A stretch of DNA of 64,000 bases from an uncultured Acidobacteriota bacterium (lineage in GTDB: Bacteria > Acidobacteriota > Vicinamibacteria > Fen-336), in the NCBI GenBank assembly GCA_902826455.1, contig CADEEV010000012.1, positions 1 to 64,000 of the forward strand, given 5' to 3'. Position 1 is the stretch's first letter; every line of letters begins with the position of its first letter. The notes beneath the pieces were generated by a model that was not told the origin of the DNA, did not search any database, and worked only from the letters and a program-made list of their open reading frames with translations. The translations under genes and the position numbers were made by a program. Positions 56,062 through 64,000 of the stretch are shown piece after piece.

Positions 56062-56897
56062 AGCCCGTGCGCAGCGCGCGTCGCCTGGCCGGCCGCGTCA
56101 AGCGCGCCCTGTTCCCGCGCCCCGAGGTGGCGGCCTGGCGCCACGCCTGCGCGCGCGCCGAAGCGACGCAGCGCTACACGCCCGGCACGATCGAGCTCAT
56201 GGGCTACCCGCTCCGCTACGTCGACCTGCTCACGCTCTGCCCGCAATGGGACGAGATCTTCGTGCGCGAGGTCTACCGCTTCGAGACGGCCGAGCCCGCT
56301 CCCCGCATCCTCGACTGCGGAGCGAACGTGGGACTCGCGTCGCTGTACTTCAAGCGTCGCTACCCGCGCGCGCGCATCACGGCCTTCGAGGCGGATCCCG
56401 CCATCCACGCGACCCTCGTCGCGAACCTCGTCGCGGGCGGCGCCGCCGACGTCGAAGCGGTCCACGCCGCAGTGTGGACCGAGGCGGGCGCGCTCCAGTT
56501 CCGCTGCGAAGGCGCCGACTCCGGCACGGCGGCGGCTCTCACGAGCTCAACCCAGGGCGTCGTCAAGAGCGTGCCGGCGGTCCGGCTGCGCGACTGGCTG
56601 ACGAGCCAGCCCGTGGACCTGCTCAAGCTGGACGTGGAGGGGGCCGAGAGCGCGCTGCTCGCCGACTGCGCGGACGTCCTCGGCAACGTGCGGCGCATGA
56701 TCGTCGAGATCCACGAGCAGTACGCGACGCGGCACATGCCGAAGCTCCTGGCTGGCCTCGCGGGCGCCGGCTTCGCCTACTCGCTCGACGAGCTGCAGCC
56801 CCTGCCGTGGCTCGACACGGAGCCGCCGCCGGGCTTCCCGAAGGCCGCCCGCAGCTTCGTGGTCCTGGCGCGCGCCTGGCGTGAAGACCGCCGTTGA
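56058..56897 (+). CDS. FkbM-family methyltransferase
   Basis: A 279-residue enzyme with ILDCGANVGLASLYFKRRYP (SAM site), TAFEADPAIHATLVAN and VDLLKLDVEGAESALL, the hallmark segments of FkbM methyltransferases that methylate sugar hydroxyls. GTGA overlap upstream, TTGA downstream. Confidence 0.9.
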   Translation: MKPVRSARRLAGRVKRALFPRPEVAAWRHACARAEATQRYTPGTIELMGYPLRYVDLLTLCPQWDEIFVREVYRFETAEPAPRILDCGANVGLASLYFKRRYPRARITAFEADPAIHATLVANLVAGGAADVEAVHAAVWTEAGALQFRCEGADSGTAAALTSSTQGVVKSVPAVRLRDWLTSQPVDLLKLDVEGAESALLADCADVLGNVRRMIVEIHEQYATRHMPKLLAGLAGAGFAYSLDELQPLPWLDTEPPPGFPKAARSFVVLARAWREDRR

Positions 56898-58096
56898 GCG
56901 CCGCCCGTCCCCGCGTCACGTACGTGCTGCCCGACAAGCTCGGCGGCGTCGTGAGCATCGTGAGCGATCTCCTGCGCCATGGGAACCGCGACGCCTTCGA
57001 GCTGGACGCGGTGCTCGTCGACCCGCTCCTCGGCATCGACGCGCGCTTCGGCGGGACGCTGCCCGCCGACCGCCAGTCGACGCTCGCGCACTCCCTGCCG
57101 GTCGAGAACCTGTACGCCGTGCTGGCCCGGCTGCATCGCCTCATCGATCCCGGCCCGGGAATCCTCGTCGCGAACGACTGGCTGGAGCTGGCGCTCGCCG
57201 AGTCGACCGACCTGGGCCAGGGGGTGGTGCAGATCCTCCACGGCGACTACGACTACTACTACGACCTGGCGCGCCGCCACGCAGGCGTCGTGGACCGCTT
57301 CGTCACGTACTCGCAGGCCATGTACCGCAACCTGCTGCAGGTCCTTCCCGAGCGCGCCGCGGACATCCGTTACCTGCCCTACGGCATCGCGATTCCCGAG
57401 ACCCCGAGGCGGCCCGCCGCGGGACCGCTGCGTCTCGTCTTCTGCGGGCGGCTCGATCCCCAGAAGGGCGTCGGCGACCTGCCGAAGATCGCGGCGCGCC
57501 TCGAGGCGCGTGGCGACGCCGTCACGTGGACGATCGTCGGCGACGGGCCCGACGGGCCGGCGCTGCGCCGGGAATGGACGGCGCCGAACGTGACCTGGAC
57601 CGGGGCGCTCTCCCACGAACGGGCCGTCGAGGTGGTCGGCCAGCACGACGTCCTCGTCCTTCCGACGCGAGCCGAGGGCTTCTCGGTGGCGCTGCTCGAG
57701 GCGATGGCCTCCGGCGTGGTGCCGGTGGTGAGCGCGATCGAGACCGGCATGGGCGAGGTCGTGAACCCGAGCACGGGATGCCTGGCGCCGGTGGGGGACA
57801 TCGACGGCTTCGCGGCCGGCATCTCGGGGCTCGTGGGCGACCGGCCTCGCTTCGAGCGCATGAGCGCCGCCGCGCGTGAGACCGTGAGCGCGCGCTTCGA
57901 CATCCGCGAGCGCAGCCGCGACTACGACGCGCTCTACGCCGAGATCCTCGCCCAGCCGCGGCCCAAGCTCAGGCCGGCCCGAGTCTCCTACGGGAGCCGT
58001 CTCGACCGTCCCTGGTTTCCCAATCCGCTCGTACGCGTGGTGCGCACGCCGCTGCGCTGGTGGCGCCTGCGGCGCGCCCGTCCGGAAGCACGCTAG
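56894..58096 (+). CDS. Family 4 glycosyltransferase
   Basis: A 400-residue GT-B enzyme: YVLPDKLGGVVSIVSDLLRHG at the start, RLVFCGRLDPQKGVGDLPKIAARLE and PTRAEGFSVALLEAMASGVVPVVS in the donor domain. The last about 40 residues are basic and may bind the membrane. TTG start, overlapping the FkbM stop. Confidence 0.9.
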   Translation: MSAARPRVTYVLPDKLGGVVSIVSDLLRHGNRDAFELDAVLVDPLLGIDARFGGTLPADRQSTLAHSLPVENLYAVLARLHRLIDPGPGILVANDWLELALAESTDLGQGVVQILHGDYDYYYDLARRHAGVVDRFVTYSQAMYRNLLQVLPERAADIRYLPYGIAIPETPRRPAAGPLRLVFCGRLDPQKGVGDLPKIAARLEARGDAVTWTIVGDGPDGPALRREWTAPNVTWTGALSHERAVEVVGQHDVLVLPTRAEGFSVALLEAMASGVVPVVSAIETGMGEVVNPSTGCLAPVGDIDGFAAGISGLVGDRPRFERMSAAARETVSARFDIRERSRDYDALYAEILAQPRPKLRPARVSYGSRLDRPWFPNPLVRVVRTPLRWWRLRRARPEAR

Positions 58097-58112
58097 ACTT
58101 GGAACACGCCCC

Positions 58113-58904
58113 ATGAAAGTCGTGATCCTGTGCGGCGGCTACGGCAGCCGGTTGAGCGCGGCGCACCCCGAGCTCCCGAAACCGCTCGTACCGATCGGCG
58201 GCAAGCCCATCCTCTGGCACCTCATGCGCGGCTTCGCGGCGCGCGGCTTCCGGGAGTTCGTGCTCTGCCTCGGCTATCGCTCGGAGCTCTTCAAGCAGTA
58301 CTTCCTCGACCTGCCGCGCATGCTCGAGGACGTCACGATCGACGGCCCGTCGCGCCGAATCGAGGGGGCCAGCGACTCCGAGGAGGCGCGCTGGACGATC
58401 ACGCTGGCCGAGACCGGGCTCGGAGCCCAGACAGGCCACCGCGTGCGCCGCGCCGCCGCCTACGTGCCGCCGAGCGACGAGCACTTCATCGTCACCTACG
58501 GCGACGGCGTCTCGGACGTGGACATGGCCGAGGTCGTGGCCTTCCACAAGGCCCACGGTCGCCTCGCGACGGTGACGGCCGTGCATCCGCCGGGCCGCTT
58601 CGGCGAGCTCGCGATCGAAGACGCCTCGCGCGTGACCGAGTTCAACGAGAAGCCCCAGGCCTCGGCCGGCTGGATCAGCGGCGGCTTCTTCGTGTTCTCG
58701 CGCGCCTTTCTCGACCGCCTGCCGCCGAACGCCGACCTGGTGCTGGAGAGCGAGCCCCTGCGCAGCCTGGCCCGCGAGGGTCAGCTGATGGCCTACCGTC
58801 ACGACGGCTTCTGGTTCTGCATGGACACGCCCCGCGACCTGCGCCAGCTCGAGGAGATGTGGGAGCAGGGCCGCCCGCCCTGGGCGGTCTGGAACGCGCC
58901 GTGA
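58113..58904 (+). CDS. rfbF: Glucose-1-phosphate cytidylyltransferase
   Basis: Makes CDP-glucose from CTP and glucose-1-phosphate. The 263-residue protein has the nucleotide-binding CGGYGSRLSAAHPELPKPL, GGKPILWHLM and the characteristic TYGDGVSDVDMAEV. A 16-nt gap before the ATG, one of the largest in the locus, holds the end of a TAGACT box. With rfbG downstream it commits sugar to the CDP-6-deoxyhexose pathway. Confidence 0.92.
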   Translation: MKVVILCGGYGSRLSAAHPELPKPLVPIGGKPILWHLMRGFAARGFREFVLCLGYRSELFKQYFLDLPRMLEDVTIDGPSRRIEGASDSEEARWTITLAETGLGAQTGHRVRRAAAYVPPSDEHFIVTYGDGVSDVDMAEVVAFHKAHGRLATVTAVHPPGRFGELAIEDASRVTEFNEKPQASAGWISGGFFVFSRAFLDRLPPNADLVLESEPLRSLAREGQLMAYRHDGFWFCMDTPRDLRQLEEMWEQGRPPWAVWNAP

Positions 58905-59977
58905 GCCTCGCGGACCTCCTGTCCGTCTATCGCGGCCGTCGGGTCCTCGTGACGGGTCACACCGGGTTCAAAGGCGGCTGGCTCGCGTCGTGGCTCGAAG
59001 CGCTGGGCGCCGAGGTCCACGGCTACGCGCTGCCGCCGGCCACCCAACCGAACCTGTTCACGGCCGGTCGCCTCGAGAGCCGCGTCCGGCACGCGATCGG
59101 CGACGTGCGCGACATGGAGGCTTTCGCCGAGGCCTTCCGCCGGGCGCAGCCGGAGATCGTGTTCCACCTCGCGGCGCAGCCCCTCGTGCGCGAGAGCTAC
59201 CGCGATCCCGTCGCGACCGTGGCGACGAACGTCCTCGGCGTCACCCACTGTCTCGAGCTCGCGCGTCGCCCGCCGGTCCCGCGTGCCGTGGTCGTCGTGA
59301 CCAGCGACAAGTGCTACGAAGACCAGGACTGGCACTGGCCGTACCGGGAGGCCGATCGCCTCGGAGGCCACGATCCCTACAGCGCGAGCAAGGCCGCGGC
59401 CGAGATCGTGGCGCGGGCGTATCGCGCGAGCTTCATGGGCGCCGCCGGCGTCGCGGTCGCGACGGCGCGCGCCGGCAACGTCATCGGCGGCGGGGACTGG
59501 TCCGCGGACCGGATCGTGCCCGACGCGATCCGGGCCCTGTCGCGCGACGAGGCCCTGCAGATCCGCAGCCCGCGGGCGGTCCGGCCCTGGCAGCACGTGC
59601 TCGAGCCGCTGTCGGGATACCTGACGCTCGGTGCGCGGCTGTTCGAGGCGGGGCCGGACGCGGCACTCTGCGACGCCTTCAACTTCGGCCCGGACGGAGA
59701 GACGGCCCGTCCGGTCGAGGCCCTCGCACGGGCGGTGATCGAGGCCTGGGGAAGCGGCCGGCTCGAGGTCGTGGGGACCGACGGCCTCGGTCGCGAGACG
59801 CTCCTGCTCCGGCTCGCGACCGACAAGGCGCGCGCCGTGCTCGGCTGGCGCCCGCGTTGGGACTTCGCGCGCACCGTGACGCGCACCGTCGAGTGGTACA
59901 AGGCCCACGCCGCCGGAGCGCCCGCCGACGAGCTCTGCCGCGCGCAGATCCGCGCCTACATGGACGAAGGATCGTGA
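58901..59977 (+). CDS. rfbG: CDP-glucose 4,6-dehydratase
   Basis: Converts CDP-glucose to CDP-4-keto-6-deoxyglucose. The 358-residue extended SDR has the diagnostic VTGHTGFKGGWLASWL cofactor site, FHLAAQPLVRESYRDP, and the catalytic S-x-Y-x3-K set (TSDKCYED and DPYSASKAAAEI). GTGA overlaps on both sides. Confidence 0.94.
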   Translation: MSLADLLSVYRGRRVLVTGHTGFKGGWLASWLEALGAEVHGYALPPATQPNLFTAGRLESRVRHAIGDVRDMEAFAEAFRRAQPEIVFHLAAQPLVRESYRDPVATVATNVLGVTHCLELARRPPVPRAVVVVTSDKCYEDQDWHWPYREADRLGGHDPYSASKAAAEIVARAYRASFMGAAGVAVATARAGNVIGGGDWSADRIVPDAIRALSRDEALQIRSPRAVRPWQHVLEPLSGYLTLGARLFEAGPDAALCDAFNFGPDGETARPVEALARAVIEAWGSGRLEVVGTDGLGRETLLLRLATDKARAVLGWRPRWDFARTVTRTVEWYKAHAAGAPADELCRAQIRAYMDEGS

Positions 59978-60432
59978 CGACGCGCGGCCCGATCGAGGGC
60001 GTCGCCGTCACGCCGCTCCCGATCCGGCCCGATCCTCGAGGCGCCGTGCTGCACATGCTGCGAGTCGACGCTCCCGGCTTCGCGGGCTTCGGAGAGGTCT
60101 ACTTCAGCGAAGTCGTCGAAGGCGCCGTGAAGGCGTGGCGCCGCCACCGCCGCATGCTCTCGAACCTCTCCGTGCCCGTCGGCCGGGTGCGCCTCGTCCT
60201 GGTCGACGGCCGCCCGGGCTCGCCGACGGCGGGGACGCTGCAGGAACTCTCGCTCGGACGCGCGGAGTACGCCCTCGTGGCGATTCCGCCGGGCGTGTGG
60301 AGCGGCTTCGTGGGCCTCGGGCCCGGCACCGCGCTCGTCGCCAACTGCGCGAGCGAGCCTCACGACGACGACGAGGTGGAGCGCCTGCCCGTCGAGGCGG
60401 GCCCCGTCGCCTACGACTGGGACGCCCGATGA
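59974..60432 (+). CDS. RmlC-like sugar 3,5-epimerase
   Basis: A 152-residue cupin resembling dTDP-4-dehydrorhamnose 3,5-epimerases. It keeps PDPRGAVLHMLR near the start, the histidine in AWRRHRRM where the catalytic base lies, VRLVLVDGRPGSPT and IPPGVWSGF. Given the CDP-sugar genes just upstream, the substrate is more likely a CDP-4-keto-6-deoxy sugar than a dTDP sugar (inference). Confidence 0.78.
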   Translation: MTTRGPIEGVAVTPLPIRPDPRGAVLHMLRVDAPGFAGFGEVYFSEVVEGAVKAWRRHRRMLSNLSVPVGRVRLVLVDGRPGSPTAGTLQELSLGRAEYALVAIPPGVWSGFVGLGPGTALVANCASEPHDDDEVERLPVEAGPVAYDWDAR

Positions 60433-61367
60433 GCTCGGGGCTCGCCGGCACGCGCGTCCTTCTGACGGGGGCCACGGGCTTCGTGGGCTCGCACCTCGTG
60501 CGAGCGCTCGTCGACGCGGGGGCCGAGGTCCACGCGCTGCGGCGCCGGCCGGACGCGGGCCTCTCCCGGCAGGGCGTCACGTGGCACGCGGGGGATCTCC
60601 TCGAGCCCGAGAGCCTGCGGGCCGCCGCGGAGGCCGCCCGCCCCGCGGTGGTCTTCCACCTCGCGGCCTACGGCACGACGCCGGCCGAGCGCGACGAGGC
60701 GCTGACGGTGCGCGTGAACGTCGACGGCAGCCTCGCGCTGTGGCAGGCGCTGCGCGAGCAGCGCGCGCGCGTCGTGGTGGCCGGGTCGTCGGGGGAGTAC
60801 GGCGCCACGGACATGCCGGCGCGCGAGGACCAGGCCTGCGCTCCGGGCGACCTCTACGGGGCGAGCAAGCTCGCGGCGGGGAGCCTGCTGCTCGCGCTGG
60901 GCCGTCGCGACGGTCGCGAGGTCGTCGTGCTGCGGCTGTTCGGCGTGTACGGCCCCGGCGACCGGCCGGAGCGCGTCCTGCCCCACGTCGTCGAGAGCCT
61001 GCTCGCGGGCCGGGCGGCGCCTCTCACTCACGGCGAGCAGCGCCGCGACTTCACCTACGTCAGCGACGCCGTGGCGGCCCTGTTGCTGGCGGCGACGCGA
61101 CCGCTGGCGCCGTCCGCCCAGGTGCTGAACGTGGGCGGCGGAGGCTGCCATCGGCTTCGCGACGTGCTCGAGACCGCGGCGCGGCTCGTGGGCGACGAGA
61201 GCCTGTCGCTGCTGCAGTTCGGAGCCCTGGCGTCGCGTCCCGGCGATCCGCCGCGGCTGTGCGCGTCGCTCGAGACGGTGGAGAAGAGCCTCGGCTACGT
61301 GCCGCGCGTGAGCCTGGCCGACGGCCTCGCCCGGACCGTCGCCGCGGCACGCGAGGCGCGGTCATGA
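60429..61367 (+). CDS. NAD-dependent epimerase/dehydratase (sugar reductase-like SDR)
   Basis: A 312-residue extended SDR with GATGFVGSHLVRAL, FHLAAYGTT, VAGSSGEYGATD and the catalytic YGASK (DLYGASKLA). Following a 4,6-dehydratase and an epimerase, it probably reduces the 4-keto group to finish the activated 6-deoxysugar. ATGA overlap upstream. Confidence 0.85.
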   Translation: MSSGLAGTRVLLTGATGFVGSHLVRALVDAGAEVHALRRRPDAGLSRQGVTWHAGDLLEPESLRAAAEAARPAVVFHLAAYGTTPAERDEALTVRVNVDGSLALWQALREQRARVVVAGSSGEYGATDMPAREDQACAPGDLYGASKLAAGSLLLALGRRDGREVVVLRLFGVYGPGDRPERVLPHVVESLLAGRAAPLTHGEQRRDFTYVSDAVAALLLAATRPLAPSAQVLNVGGGGCHRLRDVLETAARLVGDESLSLLQFGALASRPGDPPRLCASLETVEKSLGYVPRVSLADGLARTVAAAREARS

Positions 61368-62311
61368 CGGCGCCCGGCGTCAGCGTGCTGATGCCGGCGT
61401 ACAACCGCGAGACGACGATCGCGTCCGCCATCGAGAGCGTGCTCGCGAACTGGTACCAGGACTTCGAGCTCGTCGTCGTCGACAACGCGTCCGGCGACGG
61501 AACCGTGCGCGTGGCTCGCGAGATCGCGGAGCGCGACCCGCGGGTGCGCGTCCACGTCAACGAGCGCAACATCGGACAGTTCGGCAATCGCAACCGGGCC
61601 GCGGAGCTGGCGCGCGGGCGCTTCCTCAAGTTCCACGACTCGGACGACCTCATGTATCCGCACTGTCTCGCGGTGCTCGTTCCGCTCCTCGAGGCGGCTC
61701 CCGAGGCGGCCTTCGCGCTGTCGAGCGGCGCTTCCTGGCCCGGCGGTCCGTGCCCGATGCTGCTCACGCCGCGTCTCAGCTACGAGCGCGAGTTCCTGGG
61801 ACGCGGCATGTTCTACTGCGGGCCGGCCGGCGCGCTCTTCCGCGCCGAGGCGTTCCGGGCCACGGGTGGCTTCGAGGATCGCGGCGCCGCCTCGGACCTG
61901 CTGTTCTGGATCCGGGTCTGCCGCACGCAGAACGTCCTCCTGGTCCCGGGCGACCTGTTCTGGTACCGCATCCACCCCAACCAGGAGTTCGGGAGCGATG
62001 CGTCCGCCGGCAGCTACGCCGACGTCCAGGGCTTGACCTGGCGTGCGCTCGGCGGGAGCGACTGTCCGCTCGCGGGCGAGGCCCTCGAGCAGGCCCGACG
62101 CAACTGGATGTGGACGATGGCAAAGCTCAGCTATCGGGACCTCAAGGCCGGGCGTCTCGGCCTCGTCCGGCGGCGCTGGAACGCGGCGGCGCCGCGGCTC
62201 TCGGACGTCGCGCATTACCTGAGACGCCAGCGGCGGATCGCTCACGCCGGCACGCCGCTCACGCCCTCGGGCGACTTCGAGCTGTCGAGCTGGCCCGTGA
62301 GGCGCCCGTGA
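61364..62311 (+). CDS. Family 2 glycosyltransferase
   Basis: A 315-residue GT-A enzyme with VSVLMPAYNRETTIASAIESVL, VVVDNASGDGT, the metal-binding FHDSDDL and the GRGMFYCGPAGALF acceptor segment. It is the only GT-A enzyme in this stretch, the others being GT-B. ATGA overlap. Confidence 0.92.
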   Translation: MTAPGVSVLMPAYNRETTIASAIESVLANWYQDFELVVVDNASGDGTVRVAREIAERDPRVRVHVNERNIGQFGNRNRAAELARGRFLKFHDSDDLMYPHCLAVLVPLLEAAPEAAFALSSGASWPGGPCPMLLTPRLSYEREFLGRGMFYCGPAGALFRAEAFRATGGFEDRGAASDLLFWIRVCRTQNVLLVPGDLFWYRIHPNQEFGSDASAGSYADVQGLTWRALGGSDCPLAGEALEQARRNWMWTMAKLSYRDLKAGRLGLVRRRWNAAAPRLSDVAHYLRRQRRIAHAGTPLTPSGDFELSSWPVRRP

Positions 62312-63762
62312 GCGGGAGCGCCTCGCCGCCGCTCTCGGGGCGTCTCGTGACGCCCCGCCCCGTCGCGACACCCCGGCCCCAGTCGCTATTGCTGCTGGGC
62401 GTCGCTCTCGCCGTGGTCGCGTGGATCACGATCGGGGATCCGTTGGCGGCCCTCGCGGTCCTCGTGCTGTTCGCGATCTGGCGCTTCACGCCGCCCCAGG
62501 AGGGCCCGCCCGTCCTCTCCCTGGCGCTCACGTTCCAGTGGATCCAGGTCTGCGTGGGGGTCTTCTACTGCGGGCTCACGGGCCGGGAGCTGGAGACGCT
62601 GACGGCGCCCGCCTATCGCCTCACGGTGCTGCTCGGGCTGGGCTGCGTCACGAGCCTGCTGATCGGGCTCAACGTCGGAGGCCGCGGTCAAGTCGCGCCG
62701 CGCGCCGACGGTGGACGCCGGCTGAGTCTGCAGGAGATCGGCGTCGCCTACGCGGCGCTCGTCGCGTCCATGGGCTTCGTGCAAGCCGTGGCGTGGGCGA
62801 TTCCGGCCCTCACCCAGGGCATCCTGGCGCTCGGCTACCTGCGGCTCGTCTGCCTGTATCTCCTGCTCCAGCGCCTCACGGTGCCGCGGCCGCGCTGGAA
62901 CCGCATCGTGCCCCTGCTCGCGTTCGAGATCGCCGTCGGCATCACCGGCTTCTTCGCCGGCTTCCGGGAGCCGCTCATCCTCTTCACGCTCGTGCTGCTG
63001 ACCCGCTTCGATCCCAAGCGCGTCCGGCACTGGCTGCTCGGCGGCGCTCTCGCCGGCGTGCTGCTCGGCCTGGGCCTGCTCTGGATGAGCATCCGCACGC
63101 CCTACCGGACCCAGTTCCAGTCGGAGAGCTTCGCGGCCTCGCGCAGCGCGCGTGCCGGGAGCATCCTCGACCTCAGCCGCGGCGTGCTGCGCGGCGACAG
63201 CCTGGGGCTGCTCGACAACCTGGACTTCTTCGTGGATCGGCTGTGGGTCGTCTACTATCCCGCGCTGGCCGTTGCGCGCGTCCCCGACGCGATGCCCCAC
63301 GAGGGCGGCCGCCTGTTCTGGGCCGCGGTCCGTCACATCTTCACGCCTCGCCTGCTCTTCCCGGACAAGCCGAACCTGCCTTCCGAGAGCGATCTCGTGC
63401 GGCGCTATTCCGGCGTCTGGGTGGCCGGCGAGGACGAGGGCACGAGCATCGCGTTCGGCTACGCGGCGGAGTCGTACGTGGACTTCGGAGTGCCGCTGAT
63501 GTTCGCGCCGATGCTGGCGTGGGGCTTCGTGCTCGGCAAGCTCTACCGTTTCCTGCTGCGGCTGATCCGCGACCGCGACCTCGCGACGGGCCTCGTCACG
63601 GTGATGTTCTGGCTGTCGCTCTACCTCTTCGAGCGCTCCTGGGCCAAGACCCTCGGCCTCACGTTCACGATCGCGATCTACATGGGCGCCGCCGTGTACG
63701 CGTTCGACCGGCTGTTCCTGACCGCGCGCGGCCGCCGGCCGCTCCCTTTCCGAGCCGCCTGA
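62308..63762 (+). CDS. O-antigen/oligosaccharide repeat polymerase (Wzy-like)
   Basis: A 484-residue integral membrane protein with about ten hydrophobic segments and a large periplasmic loop (about 255-400) carrying several arginines and RTQFQSESFA. This layout is that of Wzy polymerases, which join repeat units on the periplasmic face; sequence conservation in this family is low, so the call rests on topology and context. GTGA overlap with the GT2 gene. Confidence 0.75.
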   Translation: MSGSASPPLSGRLVTPRPVATPRPQSLLLLGVALAVVAWITIGDPLAALAVLVLFAIWRFTPPQEGPPVLSLALTFQWIQVCVGVFYCGLTGRELETLTAPAYRLTVLLGLGCVTSLLIGLNVGGRGQVAPRADGGRRLSLQEIGVAYAALVASMGFVQAVAWAIPALTQGILALGYLRLVCLYLLLQRLTVPRPRWNRIVPLLAFEIAVGITGFFAGFREPLILFTLVLLTRFDPKRVRHWLLGGALAGVLLGLGLLWMSIRTPYRTQFQSESFAASRSARAGSILDLSRGVLRGDSLGLLDNLDFFVDRLWVVYYPALAVARVPDAMPHEGGRLFWAAVRHIFTPRLLFPDKPNLPSESDLVRRYSGVWVAGEDEGTSIAFGYAAESYVDFGVPLMFAPMLAWGFVLGKLYRFLLRLIRDRDLATGLVTVMFWLSLYLFERSWAKTLGLTFTIAIYMGAAVYAFDRLFLTARGRRPLPFRAA

Positions 63763-63769
63763 CGTCGCG

Positions 63770-64000
63770 ATGCGGATCCTGATGCTGAGCCTCTACTACC
63801 CGCCGGCCCGCGCCTACGGCGGACCGCTCGTGTCGGCCTCGACGCTCGCGGCGACCCTGGTCGGGCAGGGCCACGAGGTGCGCGTGCTGACCACGAACGC
63901 CGACGGTCCGACGGGCGTGGTGACTGCGTCTTTGGCCTGGGCGCGCGACGCCCAGGGCGTCGAGGTCCTGCGCTGCCCACGCGTCGTGTCGGAGTTCGGC
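63770..64000 (+). CDS. GT4 glycosyltransferase, C-terminus outside window
   Basis: The first 77 codons encode the start of a GT-B enzyme: MRILMLSLYYPPARAYGGPLVSASTLAATL followed by a Rossmann strand and VRVLTTNADG, typical of Wbu-type GT4 proteins. It starts 7 nt after the polymerase stop. The donor domain lies beyond the right edge. Confidence 0.8.
   Translation, partial: MRILMLSLYYPPARAYGGPLVSASTLAATLVGQGHEVRVLTTNADGPTGVVTASLAWARDAQGVEVLRCPRVVSEFG

Noticed and set aside
62308-63762. Membrane protein as a Wzx flippase
   Set aside because: Flippases have 12-14 evenly spaced helices; this one has about ten with one large periplasmic loop, which fits Wzy.

Overview
This is a chromosomal segment of a very GC-rich, diderm, Gram-negative-type bacterium. 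No rRNA, tRNA, CRISPR array or mobile element is visible. Several traits fit a soil or sediment lineage such as Acidobacteriota (Thermoanaerobaculia/Vicinamibacteria-like), with Myxococcota as the main alternative. They are a GldA-permease-GldG-DUF4340 operon, an MglA-type GTPase, a secreted PIG-L deacetylase with NEW3-like domains, a PDO-type glutaredoxin, bacterial microcompartment shell genes and a huge exopolysaccharide locus. The lineage is an inference from gene content; no marker gene for taxonomy was found.

Layout. 1-6183 (minus): an M28 peptidase (cut by the window edge), a DUF1624-like membrane acyltransferase, a PDO glutaredoxin, a GT39 mannosyltransferase-like protein, a lipoprotein and a soluble GAF histidine kinase. 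6294-10976 (plus): the gliding-type ABC exporter operon behind a near-consensus sigma70 promoter. 10981-17511: a periplasmic cyclophilin (minus), then MglA with a long tail, the PIG-L protein, a TatT-like protein and a DUF429-like protein (plus). 17450-23770 (minus): one tightly packed run of citrate synthase, a TPR protein, a PP0621-like protein, one BMC hexamer, three BMC pentamers, a 78-residue cysteine-bearing protein, DNA polymerase IV and an acyl-CoA ligase. FabH (23840-24844) lies just upstream under its own promoter. 24939-31291: a LolA-like protein (minus) divergent from a LolCDE-like exporter operon (two FtsX permeases, a LolA-like protein, an outer-membrane barrel, an ATPase) ending in a thioesterase.

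31938 to the right edge (plus) is an exopolysaccharide locus of about 27 genes. It holds an OPX export protein, a Wzc-type tyrosine kinase/co-polymerase and an outer-membrane barrel, then about a dozen glycosyltransferases, two asparagine synthase-like proteins, sugar methyltransferases, an acyltransferase and a polysaccharide deacetylase. It also holds a Wzm/Wzt ABC exporter, a CDP-6-deoxysugar module (RfbF, RfbG, an epimerase, an SDR) and a Wzy-like polymerase. Nearly every junction is a 1-4 nt overlap, so the locus is probably translated in a coupled way. Most likely nucleotide sugars are made and assembled into a decorated glycan in the cytoplasm, moved across the inner membrane by Wzm/Wzt or a Wzx lying outside the window, and exported through OPX, Wzc and the barrel.

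The most unusual parts are the enzyme-free shell gene cluster embedded between citrate synthase and DNA polymerase IV, a palindromic operator overlapping the citrate synthase promoter, a recurrent -10 box placed 5-7 nt before start codons (leaderless transcription), and several atypical enzymes in the polysaccharide locus.
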